From Paracoccus bogoriensis (GTDB lineage: Bacteria; Pseudomonadota; Alphaproteobacteria; Rhodobacterales; Rhodobacteraceae), in assembly GCF_019431455.1 (NCBI RefSeq), contig NZ_JAHYSR010000015.1, forward strand, positions 1 through 64,000: DNA of 64,000 nucleotides, given 5' to 3'. The notes beneath the pieces were generated by a model. It ran no database searches, had not been told where the DNA came from, and saw only the letters and a program-made list of their open reading frames with translations. Shown here piece after piece: positions 1-8,414 of the stretch. A program made the translations under genes and the position numbers. Within the stretch, counting starts at the first letter, position 1; every line of letters begins with the position of its first letter.

Positions 1-358
1 CCATACAGGGACCGAGGGCAGCGCCGAAGGGCGATCTGTTTCCAGACGGCTGCGTCTGGGGCTTCGGTGGCCCAGGTGGCGCGGCTTCTACGCTGCGAAT
101 GCGAACCGGGTCTTCGAGTGGCTTCGCGATCCCCGCTATGCGCCCGACCCCGCCGCGGCCCTGCCCAGGTCAGGGGAGGCGCGCTTTCTGCCCGCAGAGC
201 CCGTAGAGATCGTCGCGAAAACCAGGTCTGCCCCGGCAGCACCTGCGGCTCAGACCCGCATCGGGATCGGGCTGGCTGGTGGCCTCCGGATGCGGATCGA
301 TGGCCGCTACGATCCTGAAGCGCTGGCGCGGCTGATCGGGGGGGGGCTGATGATGTGA
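1..358 (+). pseudogene. IS66-family TnpA (OrfA) remnant, 5' truncated
   Basis: This is the C-terminal part of the small IS66 accessory protein TnpA. The clearest reading frame runs from about position 85 to the TGA at 356-358 and reads ANANRVFEWLRDPRYAPD, then an Ala/Pro-rich linker, then [20 protein letters not shown], which is the usual end of these proteins. Upstream of 85 the helix-turn-helix part (ASVAQVAR) continues only after a frame change, so the gene is broken as well as cut by the window edge. The last codons overlap the GTG start of the next remnant, the normal IS66 tnpA/tnpB arrangement. Recognition is by residue pattern only. Confidence 0.7.
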
Positions 359-716
359 TCCCGGTTCCGGCCAACATGCGGGTCTGGCTGGCGGCCGGGG
401 TGACGGACATGCCCAAGGGCCTTGCGGCCTTGGCGGCGCAGGCGCAGGCGCAGGCGGTGCTGAAGCAGGATCCCTTCGCCGGACACCTGTTCGTCTTCCG
501 TGGTCGCCGAGGAGACCTGGTCAAGGTCATCCGGCGGGACGGTCAGGGGCTTGCATGGTCATGAAGCGGTTGGAAGGCCGGTTCGTCTGGCCCTCGGCCA
601 GCGAGGGCAAGGCCGCGCTGCCGGCCGCGCAGGTGTCGATGGTGACGGATGTGGCGGCCCTTGGCTGCGGGAGAATCTGCGGGGGCTGCAAGAGTAGGAT
701 TCTTGCAAGAAATACA
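355..716 (+). pseudogene. IS66-family TnpB (OrfB) remnant, frameshifted
   Basis: TnpB is the second IS66 accessory protein. The first frame starts at GTG 355 and carries the family hallmark: [19 protein letters not shown], then a segment ending [16 protein letters not shown]. It ends at about 564. The rest of the family sequence (KRLEGRFVWPSASEGKAAL) continues in another frame from about 560, which shows a frameshift near 545-560. The usual TWRPLAAG-type end is further degraded. It lies between the tnpA and tnpC remnants in the normal element order. It is not expected to make a working protein. Confidence 0.75.
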
Positions 717-734
717 GTGGGATGAACGTCCGGC

Positions 735-1571
735 ATGTTCACCCGGACCCTGGCCCTGCCGAAAGACCCCGAGAAGCTGCGCAGCGTCACGGCGCGACGC
801 CTGGCCGGGGCGAAGGTGCAGGCGATCCTGATCGAGAGTGACGAACGCTCCTGCGCAGCAGGATCGAGCCGTCCAGTGGCCGGATCGACGGGCAGGCATC
901 AGCGGGCCGGGCACCGGGCGCAGCGGTCTGGTGCGTCCTCCGGGACGGGGGAGCAGTTGCAACTGGCCCTTGCGCCCCGCGAAATCGCCGCCGCCGCGAT
1001 GACCGCGCGGATGAAGCTGCCGGCGGTCGAGGGAAAGGACAAACCGAAGCGCCGTCCGAGCCCGGACCACATCCCGCGATGGGGGTGGAACGGACGCCCG
1101 GCGCCGATGCCTGTGCCGATTGCGGCGGGCGCTTTCGCCGGATCGGCGAGGATGTCACCGGGGAACCGGAGCATCTCTCCGGCCGCGTCATCGGTGAACC
1201 GGATCGTCCGCCCGCGGCTGACCTGCGCCTGGCTTGCGAATGCTGCGTCCAGGCCCCGCTGCCCTCGCGCCCGATCAAGCGGGGCCGGCCCGGGTCTCCT
1301 GGCGCATGTCCTGGCCGGCAAAGACGCCGATCATCTTCCGCCGATCATCTTCCCCCAATCATCTTCCCTTTGTGTCGCCAGAGCCAGATCTTCGACCGCG
1401 AAGGGCTCGACCTGGACCGCTTCAGCCTGACCGGCCGGATCGCAAATCCGCTGCCCTGCTGGAGCCGCTGGCCGACGCCATCGGACGCCATGCCCTGTCG
1501 GCCGAAGCGATCTTTGCCGATGACACGCCCACCGGCATGCTGGCCCCTTGCACCGGCAAGACCCGGACTGC
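735..1571 (+). pseudogene. IS66-family TnpC transposase remnant, multiply frameshifted and 3' truncated
   Basis: The IS66 transposase is normally about 500 residues. Here recognisable pieces occur in order but in different frames: an N-terminal LPKDPEKLRSVTARRLAGAK segment, an AMTARMKLPAVEGKDKPKRR segment, a zinc-finger-like CADCGGRFRRIGEDVT segment near 1112, VNRIVRPRLTC near 1195, SQIFDREGLDLDR near 1380, and EAIFADDTPTGMLAP with TGKTRTA near 1506-1570. At least three frame changes are needed to join them. Similarity stops near 1571, where an opposite-strand IS5-type fragment begins. The element is therefore dead and cut by a second event. Confidence 0.75.
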
Positions 1572-1793
1572 CGCCTTGGCCCATTGGTTGAAGCGGTTGC
1601 AGAGGGTCGTGTTGGGGCCATACCGCCCGGGCAGGTCGCTTCACGGCGAGCCGGCTCTCAGCATTCGGAAGACGCCGTTGGGCACGCGCCTGTCATCCAC
1701 TCGCGCCACCCCGCGCGGCTTGTTGGGAAGAAGGGGTTGGATCAGGCCCCATCCGAAATCCGTCGGATCAAATCGCGCCATCCCATCCTCCAT
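1572..1793 (-). pseudogene. IS5-family (IS427-like) transposase N-terminal fragment
   Basis: Read on the minus strand from ATG 1793 (or the in-frame ATG at 1781), the sequence gives MARFDPTDFGWGLIQPLLPN, then KPRGVARVDDRRVPNGVFRM, then LRAGSP, a TGA where the family has Trp-Arg, then SDLPGRYGPNTTLCNRFNQW. This closely matches the first 70 or so residues of IS427-group transposases (DUF4096-type N-terminal domain). The in-frame stop and the loss of everything after about residue 75 make it a fragment. It abuts the IS66 tnpC remnant at about 1571, in opposite orientation, so one element probably inserted into or recombined with the other before decay. Confidence 0.75.
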
Positions 1794-1852
1794 CGTCAAA
1801 GACAGTGAATCCCCAGTCAGACCGACCGAAAATCCCCTTGTGGGGACGGAAC

Positions 1853-2194
1853 CTAGCCCAGTGCGCGGATCAGCTTGCGGTCGAGGACGCGCAGCACCTG
1901 GGCCAGGTCATGACCGCGCCTGAGGATCTGTCCGTCCATGCCGATCACAGCATAGGCGCCTCGGGCTGCGCGCAGGCGGGGGCGTTTCTCGATCCGATAC
2001 AGCGGATGTTCCGCGGCACGGCGGAAGACGCTGAATACCGCCGCGTCGCGCAGGAAGGACATGCCGTAATCGCGCCACTCGCCCGCGGCCACGAAATGGC
2101 CATAGGTCGAAAGGATCAACGCCAGTTCGCGCCGGTCGAAAGTCACGCGGTCGGGCTGACCGGTCTGGGTCGGGGACTGGAAGGCCTGTGGCAT
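1853..2194 (-). CDS. DUF2794 domain protein
   Basis: This 113-residue protein belongs to the small DUF2794 family common in Rhodobacteraceae and other alphaproteobacteria. No molecular function is established. The family core is plain: FDRRELALILSTYGHFVAAG, EWRDYGMSFLRDAAVFSVFR, a PLYRIEKRPRL segment and a C-terminal RRGHDLAQVLRVLDRKL. There is no signal peptide or membrane segment, so it should be cytoplasmic. It is the first intact gene after the insertion-sequence scar and is read toward it. The start at 2194 gives the usual family length. It is followed upstream, after a strong terminator, by the two I78-type lipoprotein genes. Confidence 0.85.
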   Translation of the reverse strand: MPQAFQSPTQTGQPDRVTFDRRELALILSTYGHFVAAGEWRDYGMSFLRDAAVFSVFRRAAEHPLYRIEKRPRLRAARGAYAVIGMDGQILRRGHDLAQVLRVLDRKLIRALG

Positions 2195-2234
2195 GATGGG
2201 ATGGTGACACCGTCCCTACCCGGAAGCAATGGCG

Positions 2235-2259
2235 AAAAAGGCGCCCTTGCGGCGCCTTT
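2235..2259 (-). terminator. Intrinsic terminator after the I78 lipoprotein pair
   Basis: AAAGGCGCC (2237-2245) and GGCGCCTTT (2251-2259) form a perfect 9-bp stem with a 5-nt loop. On the minus strand the stem is followed by a run of five T, ending at 2235. It begins four bases after the stop of the second lipoprotein gene, so it is a textbook Rho-independent terminator for that operon. It also separates the operon from DUF2794. Confidence 0.9.
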
Positions 2260-2262
2260 CCG

Positions 2263-2541
2263 TCAGTAGCAACTGACCTTCTCGATGCGGTCGTTGCGGC
2301 CATATTCGATGTTCAGCCGCTCGGGGCGGAAATCGGCGGTGACGGCGTCGTCGGGGCCGATCGTGCGGGTTCCGATGGGAAAGGTCATCTGGGCCAGGAC
2401 GCTGCGAGGTTGGCCGACGAGGCCCTGATAGCCTTGGGCGCCGCATTCGTCGGAGGCGGGCGGCGCAGTCACGGGCACGGGCTCGCAAGCCGCGAGCAAC
2501 GCGGTCGAGGCGAGGGCCGTCAGGAGGGTCGTTCTGGTCAT
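2263..2541 (-). CDS. I78-family peptidase inhibitor-like lipoprotein (second of pair)
   Basis: This is a 92-residue secreted lipoprotein. The N-terminus MTRTTLLTALASTALLAACE has a lipobox (LAAC), so Cys19 should be lipidated and the mature part exported. The mature region has DECGAQGYQGLVGQPRSVLA, then RTIGPDDAVTADFRPERLNI and a final RIEKVSCY. This is the pattern of the small I78 inhibitor family (a Cys in the CGA motif, a GQP turn, a DYRP-type Arg motif and a terminal Cys). Members are predicted serine-peptidase inhibitors. The start lies 4 bp beyond the stop of the upstream paralogue, so the two are co-transcribed. The target protease is unknown. Confidence 0.8.
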   Translation of the reverse strand: MTRTTLLTALASTALLAACEPVPVTAPPASDECGAQGYQGLVGQPRSVLAQMTFPIGTRTIGPDDAVTADFRPERLNIEYGRNDRIEKVSCY

Positions 2542-2545
2542 GATG

Positions 2546-3091
2546 TCATCCGCAATCAATGCTTGAGATGTTACCCATGGAATCGAGACGGAACACCATG
2601 CGGTCGGGCACGTATTCCTGCGGCTCGATCCCGCGATATTCGACGACCCGGTAGCTGCGCGTGAGGCCGAGCGTGGGGATGATGCTGGCGGGCTGGCCGA
2701 TGGCCGAGGCATGGCGCGCATGGCCGCAGAGGTCGGGCTTGCGTTCCTCGAGCCCGGCGATGCCGCGCGCAGCGGGGGGCGGCGGCTCGAACGATGGAGG
2801 CAGGCCCGCCACGGCCGGCGTTGCGGCCCAAGGGGCCGAGCCGGGTGCAGGCTGGGGCATCATGGCCGCTTGGCCCAGAACGGGCTGTCCGAAGGCAGGT
2901 TGGCTGATGGCGGGTTGGGGGGTGGGCATCGCCGCCGTGGATGCGGAATCCTGCATCATGGGTGCCTGTATCATCGCGGCGCCAGAGGCCGCGTGCGGCA
3001 TCGCGGCCATGGGCGGCATCCGGCTTGCGGGCAGCGCGCAGCCTGCAAGGGCCATCGGAAGTGCCATTGCCATGACGGCGGATCTTGGCAT
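2546..3091 (-). CDS. I78-like lipoprotein with Ala/Pro/Met-rich linker (first of pair)
   Basis: This 181-residue protein starts MPRSAVMAMALPMALAGCAL, a lipoprotein signal with LAGC. A low-complexity Met/Pro/Ala/Gln segment (about residues 25-105) tethers a C-terminal domain that repeats the I78 layout in diverged form: KPDLCGHARHASAIGQPASI, a YRVVEYRGIEPQEYVPDRMV segment, and a final ISSIDCG. It overlaps nothing but ends just 4 bp before the smaller I78 gene, so the pair looks like a tandem duplication in one operon. It probably acts at the inner leaf of the outer membrane or in the periplasm. Function as an inhibitor is inferred. Confidence 0.7.
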   Translation of the reverse strand: MPRSAVMAMALPMALAGCALPASRMPPMAAMPHAASGAAMIQAPMMQDSASTAAMPTPQPAISQPAFGQPVLGQAAMMPQPAPGSAPWAATPAVAGLPPSFEPPPPAARGIAGLEERKPDLCGHARHASAIGQPASIIPTLGLTRSYRVVEYRGIEPQEYVPDRMVFRLDSMGNISSIDCG

Positions 3092-3214
3092 CGGGTCTGC
3101 TCTCCTCGGGGGCCGGTTGGTCCGGCGCCGTTTCGGGTCATGCTAGGCCGCTGCTTGTCATTTGAGAAGCAGCCGTCTCGATCACGTTTTCATCATGTCC
3201 TGGCGGCGACAGGT

Positions 3215-3838
3215 TCAGGCCGCGCGCGGGCCATGAGCGCGGCACACCATGTCCGAGGTCTCGCAGGCGATCTGTGCGACGGGGTTCTCGATGACGCTGC
3301 CATCGCGGTTGGGCAGCGACAGCAGATGCAGTCCGCCGGCCAGCAGGCTGAAGGTCAGCCGTGCCAGTTGACCGCAATCCCCGGCCACGATCTGGCCGGC
3401 ATCGCGCCAGGTCTCGAATGCGGCGGTCAGGGGCGCCATGATCGAATCGTCGAGCTGGCGGCGATAGGATTGCAGCAGGCCGGGAAACCGTTCCGATTCT
3501 GCCATCAGCACGCGCTGAAGCCGCAGGTGCTGGGGTCTGACAATCCACAGGCCGATATGGTTCAGCATATCGCGCAACCCCGGGTCAATCGACACGCCTT
3601 GCGCTGCCACGACCGGGGAAGAGGCAAAGGCCTGGGCCATCGCAGCTTCGAGCACTTCCTGAAACATCAGCTTCTTGTCCGGAAAATAGCTGTAGAGCGT
3701 GGCTTTGGACACACGTCCCGCCCGCGCGATGTCATCGACGCTGGCGCCTGCATAGCCGTCTCGCAGAAAGACAGCGGAGGCGCCGTCGCGCACCTGATCG
3801 AACTTGCGTCCCCGGGTGATGGTCTGTCTGTCTCTCAT
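3215..3838 (-). CDS. TetR/AcrR-family transcriptional regulator
   Basis: This 207-residue protein is a one-component repressor of the TetR type. Residues 10-60 form the N-terminal three-helix DNA-binding domain with the signature GYAGASVDDIARAGRVSKAT followed by LYSYFPDKKLMFQEVLEAAM. The C-terminal half, with MLNHIGLWIVRPQHLRLQRV and ESERFPGLLQSYRR, resembles the AefR-type ligand domain. It is divergent from the glutamate dehydrogenase gene across a 285-bp gap. It might control itself or that gene, but no ligand or operator is known. A short inverted repeat (ACTTTT/AAAAGT, 3907-3928) lies 70-90 bp before its start. Confidence 0.85.
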   Translation of the reverse strand: MRDRQTITRGRKFDQVRDGASAVFLRDGYAGASVDDIARAGRVSKATLYSYFPDKKLMFQEVLEAAMAQAFASSPVVAAQGVSIDPGLRDMLNHIGLWIVRPQHLRLQRVLMAESERFPGLLQSYRRQLDDSIMAPLTAAFETWRDAGQIVAGDCGQLARLTFSLLAGGLHLLSLPNRDGSVIENPVAQIACETSDMVCRAHGPRAA

Positions 3839-4123
3839 GACTTTACGTTACCTCTTGAAACCGCCTTGATACAAAATGCGGCCGGTTGCCTCTAATACGT
3901 TGTGGGACTTTTGCAGTTCATAAAAAGTTACTGTTCGACAAGAAGTTTGAATATCTGCATCTGTCCGCATCGAGCCATATACGGTCTGTTCCATCGAATT
4001 GTTGCACTCGAAGAACGAAACGGTTCGGTTCCATGTTGCTCAAAATGGTGGCAGGAATGGCGCCTCTGGCATAGCCTTGGGGCCGGGCGCATCCCGGCGC
4101 CCTGATCAGCAAGGAAAAAGCCC
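3839..4123. other. Divergent intergenic region, TetR gene / glutamate dehydrogenase
   Basis: This 285-bp stretch holds no gene I can support. It is clearly more AT-rich than its surroundings between about 3840 and 4040. It contains an imperfect operator-like inverted repeat, ACTTTT (3907-3912) and AAAAGT (3923-3928). The dehydrogenase ribosome-binding site AAGGA lies about 11 bases before its ATG at 4124. Promoters for both flanking genes must be here, but I cannot place them firmly. Confidence 0.5.
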
Positions 4124-5551
4124 ATGTCCGTTACCAAGGCATCCTTTCGAGACTCGGTCGATCGAATGTTCTCTCATGCGGCCAGTCTCATGGAGTTGGC
4201 GCCGGGGCTGGAAGAAAAGATCCGCGTCTGCAATTCGACCTATGTCGTCAGGTTCGGGGTCCGGCTGCGCGGCCAGATCCACACATTCACCGGCTATCGC
4301 TCCGTTCATTCCGAACATATGGAGCCCGTCAAGGGCGGCATCCGCTATTCGCTGGACGTGAATCAGGACGAGGTCGAGGCGCTGGCCGCGCTGATGACCT
4401 ACAAATGCGCGCTGGTCGAGGTGCCGTTCGGCGGCTCGAAGGGGGGGCTCTGCATCGACCCTCGCGCCTGGAGCGAGGAAGAGCTGGAGCGGATCACCCG
4501 CCGCTTTACCTATGAATTGTCGCGAAGGAACCTGATCTCGCCCAGCCAGAACGTGCCGGCGCCCGACATGGGCACGGGCGAGCGCGAGATGGCCTGGATG
4601 GCGGATGCCTACAAGCGTCTGCACCCGGACGACATCAACGCCAAGGCCTGCGTTACCGGCAAGCCGCGCAGCGCGGGCGGGATCGACGGGCGCGTCGAGG
4701 CGACGGGGCGCGGCGTGCAATATGCGCTGCGCGAGTTCTTCCGCCATGACGACGTGATGGCCAGGGCCGGGCTGGCGGGCACCCTGGCAGGCAAGCGGGT
4801 GATCGTGCAGGGTCTGGGCAATGTGGGCTATCACGCCGCCCAGTTCCTGTCGGCCGAGGACAAGGCGCTTGTGACCTGCGTGATCGAGCGCGACGGCGTC
4901 ATCCGCAACCCGCAGGGCATCAATATCGACGCGCTGCGCGGACATATCCGCGCCACCGGGGGCGTCAGGGGCTTTGCTGGCGGCGATTTCAGCGAGGACG
5001 GTCTGCGCGCGCTGGAGGACGAATGCGACATCCTCATTCCGGCGGCGGTGGAAAGCGTGATCGACCGCGACAATGCCGCGCGCCTCAAGTGCCGCCTGAT
5101 CATCGAGGCCGCGAACGGCCCCGTCACTGCCGATGCCGACGAGATCCTGCGCGACAAGGGTGTGGTGATCATCCCTGACATGTATGCCAATGCCGGCGGC
5201 GTGACCGTGTCCTATTTCGAATGGGTCAAGAACCTGTCGCAGATCAGCCTGGGCCGCCTGGAGCGCCGCCACGAGGAAGCCCGCGCCCGAATGCTGGTCG
5301 AGGAGCTGGAGCGGCTGTCCGCCGATACCGGGCTGAACTGGACGCTGTCGAAGGGGTTCAAGGAAAGCTTCCTGACCGGCGCGGATGAGCTGGAGCTGGT
5401 GCGGTCGGGGCTGGATGACACGATGCGCACGTCGTTCCAGAAGATGAAGGAGGTCTGGGTCAACAATCCGCGCGTCACCGACATGCGGACGGCGGCCTAT
5501 GTGGTGGCGATTCGGCGGATCTCGAACGTTTACAATTCGCTTGGGCTGTGA
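4124..5551 (+). CDS. Glutamate dehydrogenase (Glu/Leu/Phe/Val dehydrogenase family)
   Basis: The enzyme interconverts glutamate with 2-oxoglutarate and ammonia using NAD(P). The 475 residues show the N-terminal catalytic domain with EPVKGGIRYSLDVNQDEVEA, the catalytic-lysine motif VPFGGSKGGL near residue 110, and NVPAPDMGTGEREMAWMADA. The NAD-binding Rossmann domain follows with KRVIVQGLGNVGYHAAQFLS near residue 225 and PAAVESVIDRDNAARLKCRL later. Length and motifs fit the alphaproteobacterial medium-size class. AAGGA precedes the ATG. The gene stands alone between a divergent TetR gene and a convergent tsaC-type gene. Cofactor preference cannot be read from sequence. Confidence 0.88.
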   Translation: MSVTKASFRDSVDRMFSHAASLMELAPGLEEKIRVCNSTYVVRFGVRLRGQIHTFTGYRSVHSEHMEPVKGGIRYSLDVNQDEVEALAALMTYKCALVEVPFGGSKGGLCIDPRAWSEEELERITRRFTYELSRRNLISPSQNVPAPDMGTGEREMAWMADAYKRLHPDDINAKACVTGKPRSAGGIDGRVEATGRGVQYALREFFRHDDVMARAGLAGTLAGKRVIVQGLGNVGYHAAQFLSAEDKALVTCVIERDGVIRNPQGINIDALRGHIRATGGVRGFAGGDFSEDGLRALEDECDILIPAAVESVIDRDNAARLKCRLIIEAANGPVTADADEILRDKGVVIIPDMYANAGGVTVSYFEWVKNLSQISLGRLERRHEEARARMLVEELERLSADTGLNWTLSKGFKESFLTGADELELVRSGLDDTMRTSFQKMKEVWVNNPRVTDMRTAAYVVAIRRISNVYNSLGL

Positions 5552-5596
5552 TTGCGGCGTTCCAGGGGGAGGAGGGGTTGCAGGGGAGGGATTGCA

Positions 5597-5609
5597 GGGG
5601 GCTGCCCCC
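5597..5609 (+). terminator. Possible GC hairpin terminator after glutamate dehydrogenase
   Basis: GGGGG (5597-5601), a CTG loop and CCCCC (5605-5609) form a very compact hairpin 45 bp after the stop. A second hairpin, CCTTGG (5629-5634) with CCAAGG (5644-5649), follows before the convergent gene end. Neither has a clear T-run, so the assignment is tentative. Confidence 0.4.
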
Positions 5610-5660
5610 GTCGCGTGCCACGACTTCCCCTTGGTTATTTACGCCAAGGCAAAGGACAGG

Positions 5661-6608
5661 TCAGTCGCGAGGAGCGGCGGCGCGGCGGAGGCGGTCGTTG
5701 ATCGCGCGGCCCAGGCCGTGATCGGGGATCGGGGCGACCGAGATCGGGCGCCCGATTGCATCGGCGCGGCGTAGCAGGTCGAAGAGGCGGGCGGCGGCCT
5801 CGGTCAGGTCTCCGCTGGCAGAAAGGCTGAGCGGGCCGGGCGTGCCGAAAGCCAGGTGCGTCTCGTCCGGGCGGGGTTCCGCGTTCAGCCGCAGGGGCGC
5901 CCTGGGCGCGTAGTGGCTGGTCAGCTGGCCGGGCGCGTTCGGGGCCGAGGGGTCGGCCTCGTGCCGGGCGAGGGACTGGCCGAGCGCGGCCTGGATCGTC
6001 TCGGCGGGGATGCCGCCGGGCCGCAGCAGGGTGGCGCGCCCCTCGGGCCAGCCGATGATCGTGGATTCGAGACCCACCGGGCAGGGGCCGCCATCGAGCA
6101 CCGCGGCGATGCGACCGTCGAGGCCGGTGTCGCGGTCCAGCACGTGATCCGCCGTGGTCGGGCTGATCCGGCCGGAGGCATTGGCCGAGGGCGCCGCGAG
6201 CGGCAGGCCCGAGGCGCGCAGCAGCGCCTGCGCGACGGGATGGGCGGGCACGCGCAGTCCGATCGTGTCCAGCCCCGCCGTCACCAGCGAGGCGATGCCC
6301 GCATCCGCGCGCAGCGGCAGCACCATCGTCAGCGGCCCGGGCCAGAAGGCGTAGGCCAAAGTCAGCGCCTGCGCTGGCAGAGTCGCAATGGCCCGGGCTG
6401 CGGCAAGGTCAGGAATGTGGACGATCAGAGGATTGAAGCTGGGCCTGCCCTTGGCGTGATAGATGCGCGCCACTGCCCCGCCGTCGCGGGCATTGGCGGC
6501 AAGGCCATAGACGGTCTCGGTCGGGATCGCCACGCACTCGCCCCGCGTCAGCAGGGCGGCCGCCTGGGCAATGCCGTCATCGTCGGGGATCAGGCGGAGG
6601 GTCTGCAT
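5661..6608 (-). CDS. L-threonylcarbamoyladenylate synthase (Sua5/TsaC type)
   Basis: The enzyme makes threonylcarbamoyl-AMP from threonine, bicarbonate and ATP, the first step of t6A modification of ANN-decoding tRNAs in the cytoplasm. The 315 residues contain the YrdC domain (GECVAIPTETVYGLAANARD, AKGRPSFNPLIVHI, FWPGPLTMVLP, PLAAPSANASGRISPTTADH), followed by a C-terminal Sua5 domain starting near GQLTSHYAPRAPL. The full length matches Sua5 rather than the shorter TsaC. The frame stays open much further upstream opposite the acyl-CoA dehydrogenase gene, but the ATG at 6608 gives the family start MQTLRLIPDD. Confidence 0.92.
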   Translation of the reverse strand: MQTLRLIPDDDGIAQAAALLTRGECVAIPTETVYGLAANARDGGAVARIYHAKGRPSFNPLIVHIPDLAAARAIATLPAQALTLAYAFWPGPLTMVLPLRADAGIASLVTAGLDTIGLRVPAHPVAQALLRASGLPLAAPSANASGRISPTTADHVLDRDTGLDGRIAAVLDGGPCPVGLESTIIGWPEGRATLLRPGGIPAETIQAALGQSLARHEADPSAPNAPGQLTSHYAPRAPLRLNAEPRPDETHLAFGTPGPLSLSASGDLTEAAARLFDLLRRADAIGRPISVAPIPDHGLGRAINDRLRRAAAPRD

Positions 6609-6716
6609 TCGTGACGCGGGGTTTCGGTTGAGCCATGGGATTTGGCGGCCCAATATGGCCGATGATTGCGGTGATAGTCGCGCCGGGCCGGGATGCCAAG
6701 GCGCAGGGGGGACCAG

Positions 6717-8414
6717 ATGAGCTTCAAGGCGCCGGTGACGCAGATCGACTTTATCCTGAACCATGTCGTGCCGTTTCGCGATGTCGCGGCGACCGACCGC
6801 TTTGCCGAGGCGACGCCCGAGACGGCCAGCGCGATCCTGGACGAGGCAGGCAAGCTGTGTTCCAACATCCTTGCGCCTCTGAACCGAAGCGGCGATCAGA
6901 CCCCCGCGCGGCTGGAGAACGGGGTCGTGCGCTCCTCGCCTGGCTATGCCGAGGGGTTTCGGGCCATTGCCGAGGGCGGCTGGATCGGCGTCTCGGCCGA
7001 TCCCGAATATGGCGGGATGGGCTTGCCGCAAGCCCTGAACATGGCCGTGGCCGAGATGATGTCGGGCGCCTGCCTGTCGCTGCAGCTGAACCCGCTGCTG
7101 ACCCAGGGCCAGATCGAGGCGCTTGAGCATCATGCGAGCGACGCGCTGAAGGCATTGTATCTGCCCAGGCTCATCAGCGGCGAATGGTCGGGGACCATGA
7201 ACCTGACCGAACCCGGCGCGGGCAGCGATGTCGGCGCGCTGACAACGCGGGCCGAGGCCGCGGGCGACGGCACCTACCGGATCAGCGGGCAGAAGATCTA
7301 CATCACCTGGGGCGACAGCGACGTGACCGCGAATGTGTGCCATCTGGTGCTGGCGCGGCTGCCGGGGGCGCCCAAGGGGACTCGCGGCATCAGCCTGTTC
7401 ATGGTGCCGAAATTCCTGCCCGACGAACAGGGTCAGCCGGGCGTTGCCAACAGCCTCAAGGTCGTCAGCCTGGAACACAAGCTGGGCATTCATGGCAGCC
7501 CGACCTGCGTGATGTCCTACGAGAATGCCACCGGCTGGCTGGTGGGCGAGGAAAACAAGGGCATGGCCGCGATGTTCACCATGATGAACTGCGCCCGTCT
7601 GGGCGTGGGGATGCAGGGTGTCGGCGTGGCTGAGGCCGCGCTGCAGAAGGCCGTGGCTTATGCCCAGGAGCGCAATCAGATGGGTCCGATCATCCAGCAC
7701 CCCGATGTGCGCCGGATGCTGGCCACCGCGCGGGCCGAGATCTTTGCCGCCCGCGCCATCGGTCTGGCCTGCGCCACCGCCATCGACATGGAGCGCGCGA
7801 CCGGCGATGCCGATCAGGCCGCCCGCGCGGCCTTCCTGACGCCCATCGCCAAGGCCTATGGCACCGATGTCGGCATCCGCGTGGCCGATACGGGCGTGCA
7901 GGTCCATGGCGGCATGGGCTATGTCGAGGAAACCGGCGCGGCGCAGTATCTGCGCGATGTGCGGATCACCTCGATCTACGAAGGGACGAACGGGATTCAG
8001 GCGATGGATCTGGTCGGCCGCAAGCTGTCGGATGGCGGCGAGGCCGCGATGCGCCTGCTGGACGAGGTGCTGGACGGCGCGAAATCGGCGCAGGCCGCCC
8101 ATCCCGATCTGGCCCATCAGCTGTGGCAGGCCGCCGAGACCCTGCGCGAGGCGACGCTGTCCCTGCTGGAGCGTGACCTGCCGGTGCGCTTTGCGGGCGC
8201 GCTGCCTTATCTCAACGCCTTTGCGCGGGTGCTGGGCGGGCATTATCACTTGCGCGCCGCGCTGGCCGGGGGGGAATCGCATCGGGCGCTGGCGCGGGTG
8301 TTCATGCTGCGCGTCCTGCCGCGCAATGCCGGCGACCTGGCCGAGGCGTTAGCCGGGCTGGACGATCTGACCGGCATCGCCGACGCGGCCCTGGCGGGCG
8401 ATTTCGCGGCGTGA
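6717..8414 (+). CDS. Acyl-CoA dehydrogenase, large DmdC-like type
   Basis: This FAD enzyme oxidises an acyl-CoA to the enoyl-CoA and passes electrons to ETF; the ETF-ubiquinone oxidoreductase gene lies further right in the window. The 565 residues carry GTMNLTEPGAGSDVGALTTR (about 160-180), the mid domain, and LRDVRITSIYEGTNGIQAMD, whose Glu is the expected catalytic base. A C-terminal extension of about 130 residues beyond classic short-chain enzymes matches the group that includes 3-methylmercaptopropionyl-CoA dehydrogenase (DmdC), though the true substrate is unknown. The ATG at 6717 is preceded by GGGGGGA. It overlaps the next gene, suggesting coupling to the MBL hydrolase. Confidence 0.85.
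   Translation: MSFKAPVTQIDFILNHVVPFRDVAATDRFAEATPETASAILDEAGKLCSNILAPLNRSGDQTPARLENGVVRSSPGYAEGFRAIAEGGWIGVSADPEYGGMGLPQALNMAVAEMMSGACLSLQLNPLLTQGQIEALEHHASDALKALYLPRLISGEWSGTMNLTEPGAGSDVGALTTRAEAAGDGTYRISGQKIYITWGDSDVTANVCHLVLARLPGAPKGTRGISLFMVPKFLPDEQGQPGVANSLKVVSLEHKLGIHGSPTCVMSYENATGWLVGEENKGMAAMFTMMNCARLGVGMQGVGVAEAALQKAVAYAQERNQMGPIIQHPDVRRMLATARAEIFAARAIGLACATAIDMERATGDADQAARAAFLTPIAKAYGTDVGIRVADTGVQVHGGMGYVEETGAAQYLRDVRITSIYEGTNGIQAMDLVGRKLSDGGEAAMRLLDEVLDGAKSAQAAHPDLAHQLWQAAETLREATLSLLERDLPVRFAGALPYLNAFARVLGGHYHLRAALAGGESHRALARVFMLRVLPRNAGDLAEALAGLDDLTGIADAALAGDFAA

Noticed and set aside
4106-5272. 388-codon minus-strand frame opposite glutamate dehydrogenase
   Set aside because: It is a shadow frame; the plus strand encodes all catalytic motifs of the dehydrogenase.
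6609-8282. Long open minus-strand frame extending the Sua5 gene to 873 codons
   Set aside because: It is antisense to the intact acyl-CoA dehydrogenase, and its composition is the Gln/Arg/His-rich pattern of a shadow frame in GC-rich DNA. The Sua5 family start is at 6608.
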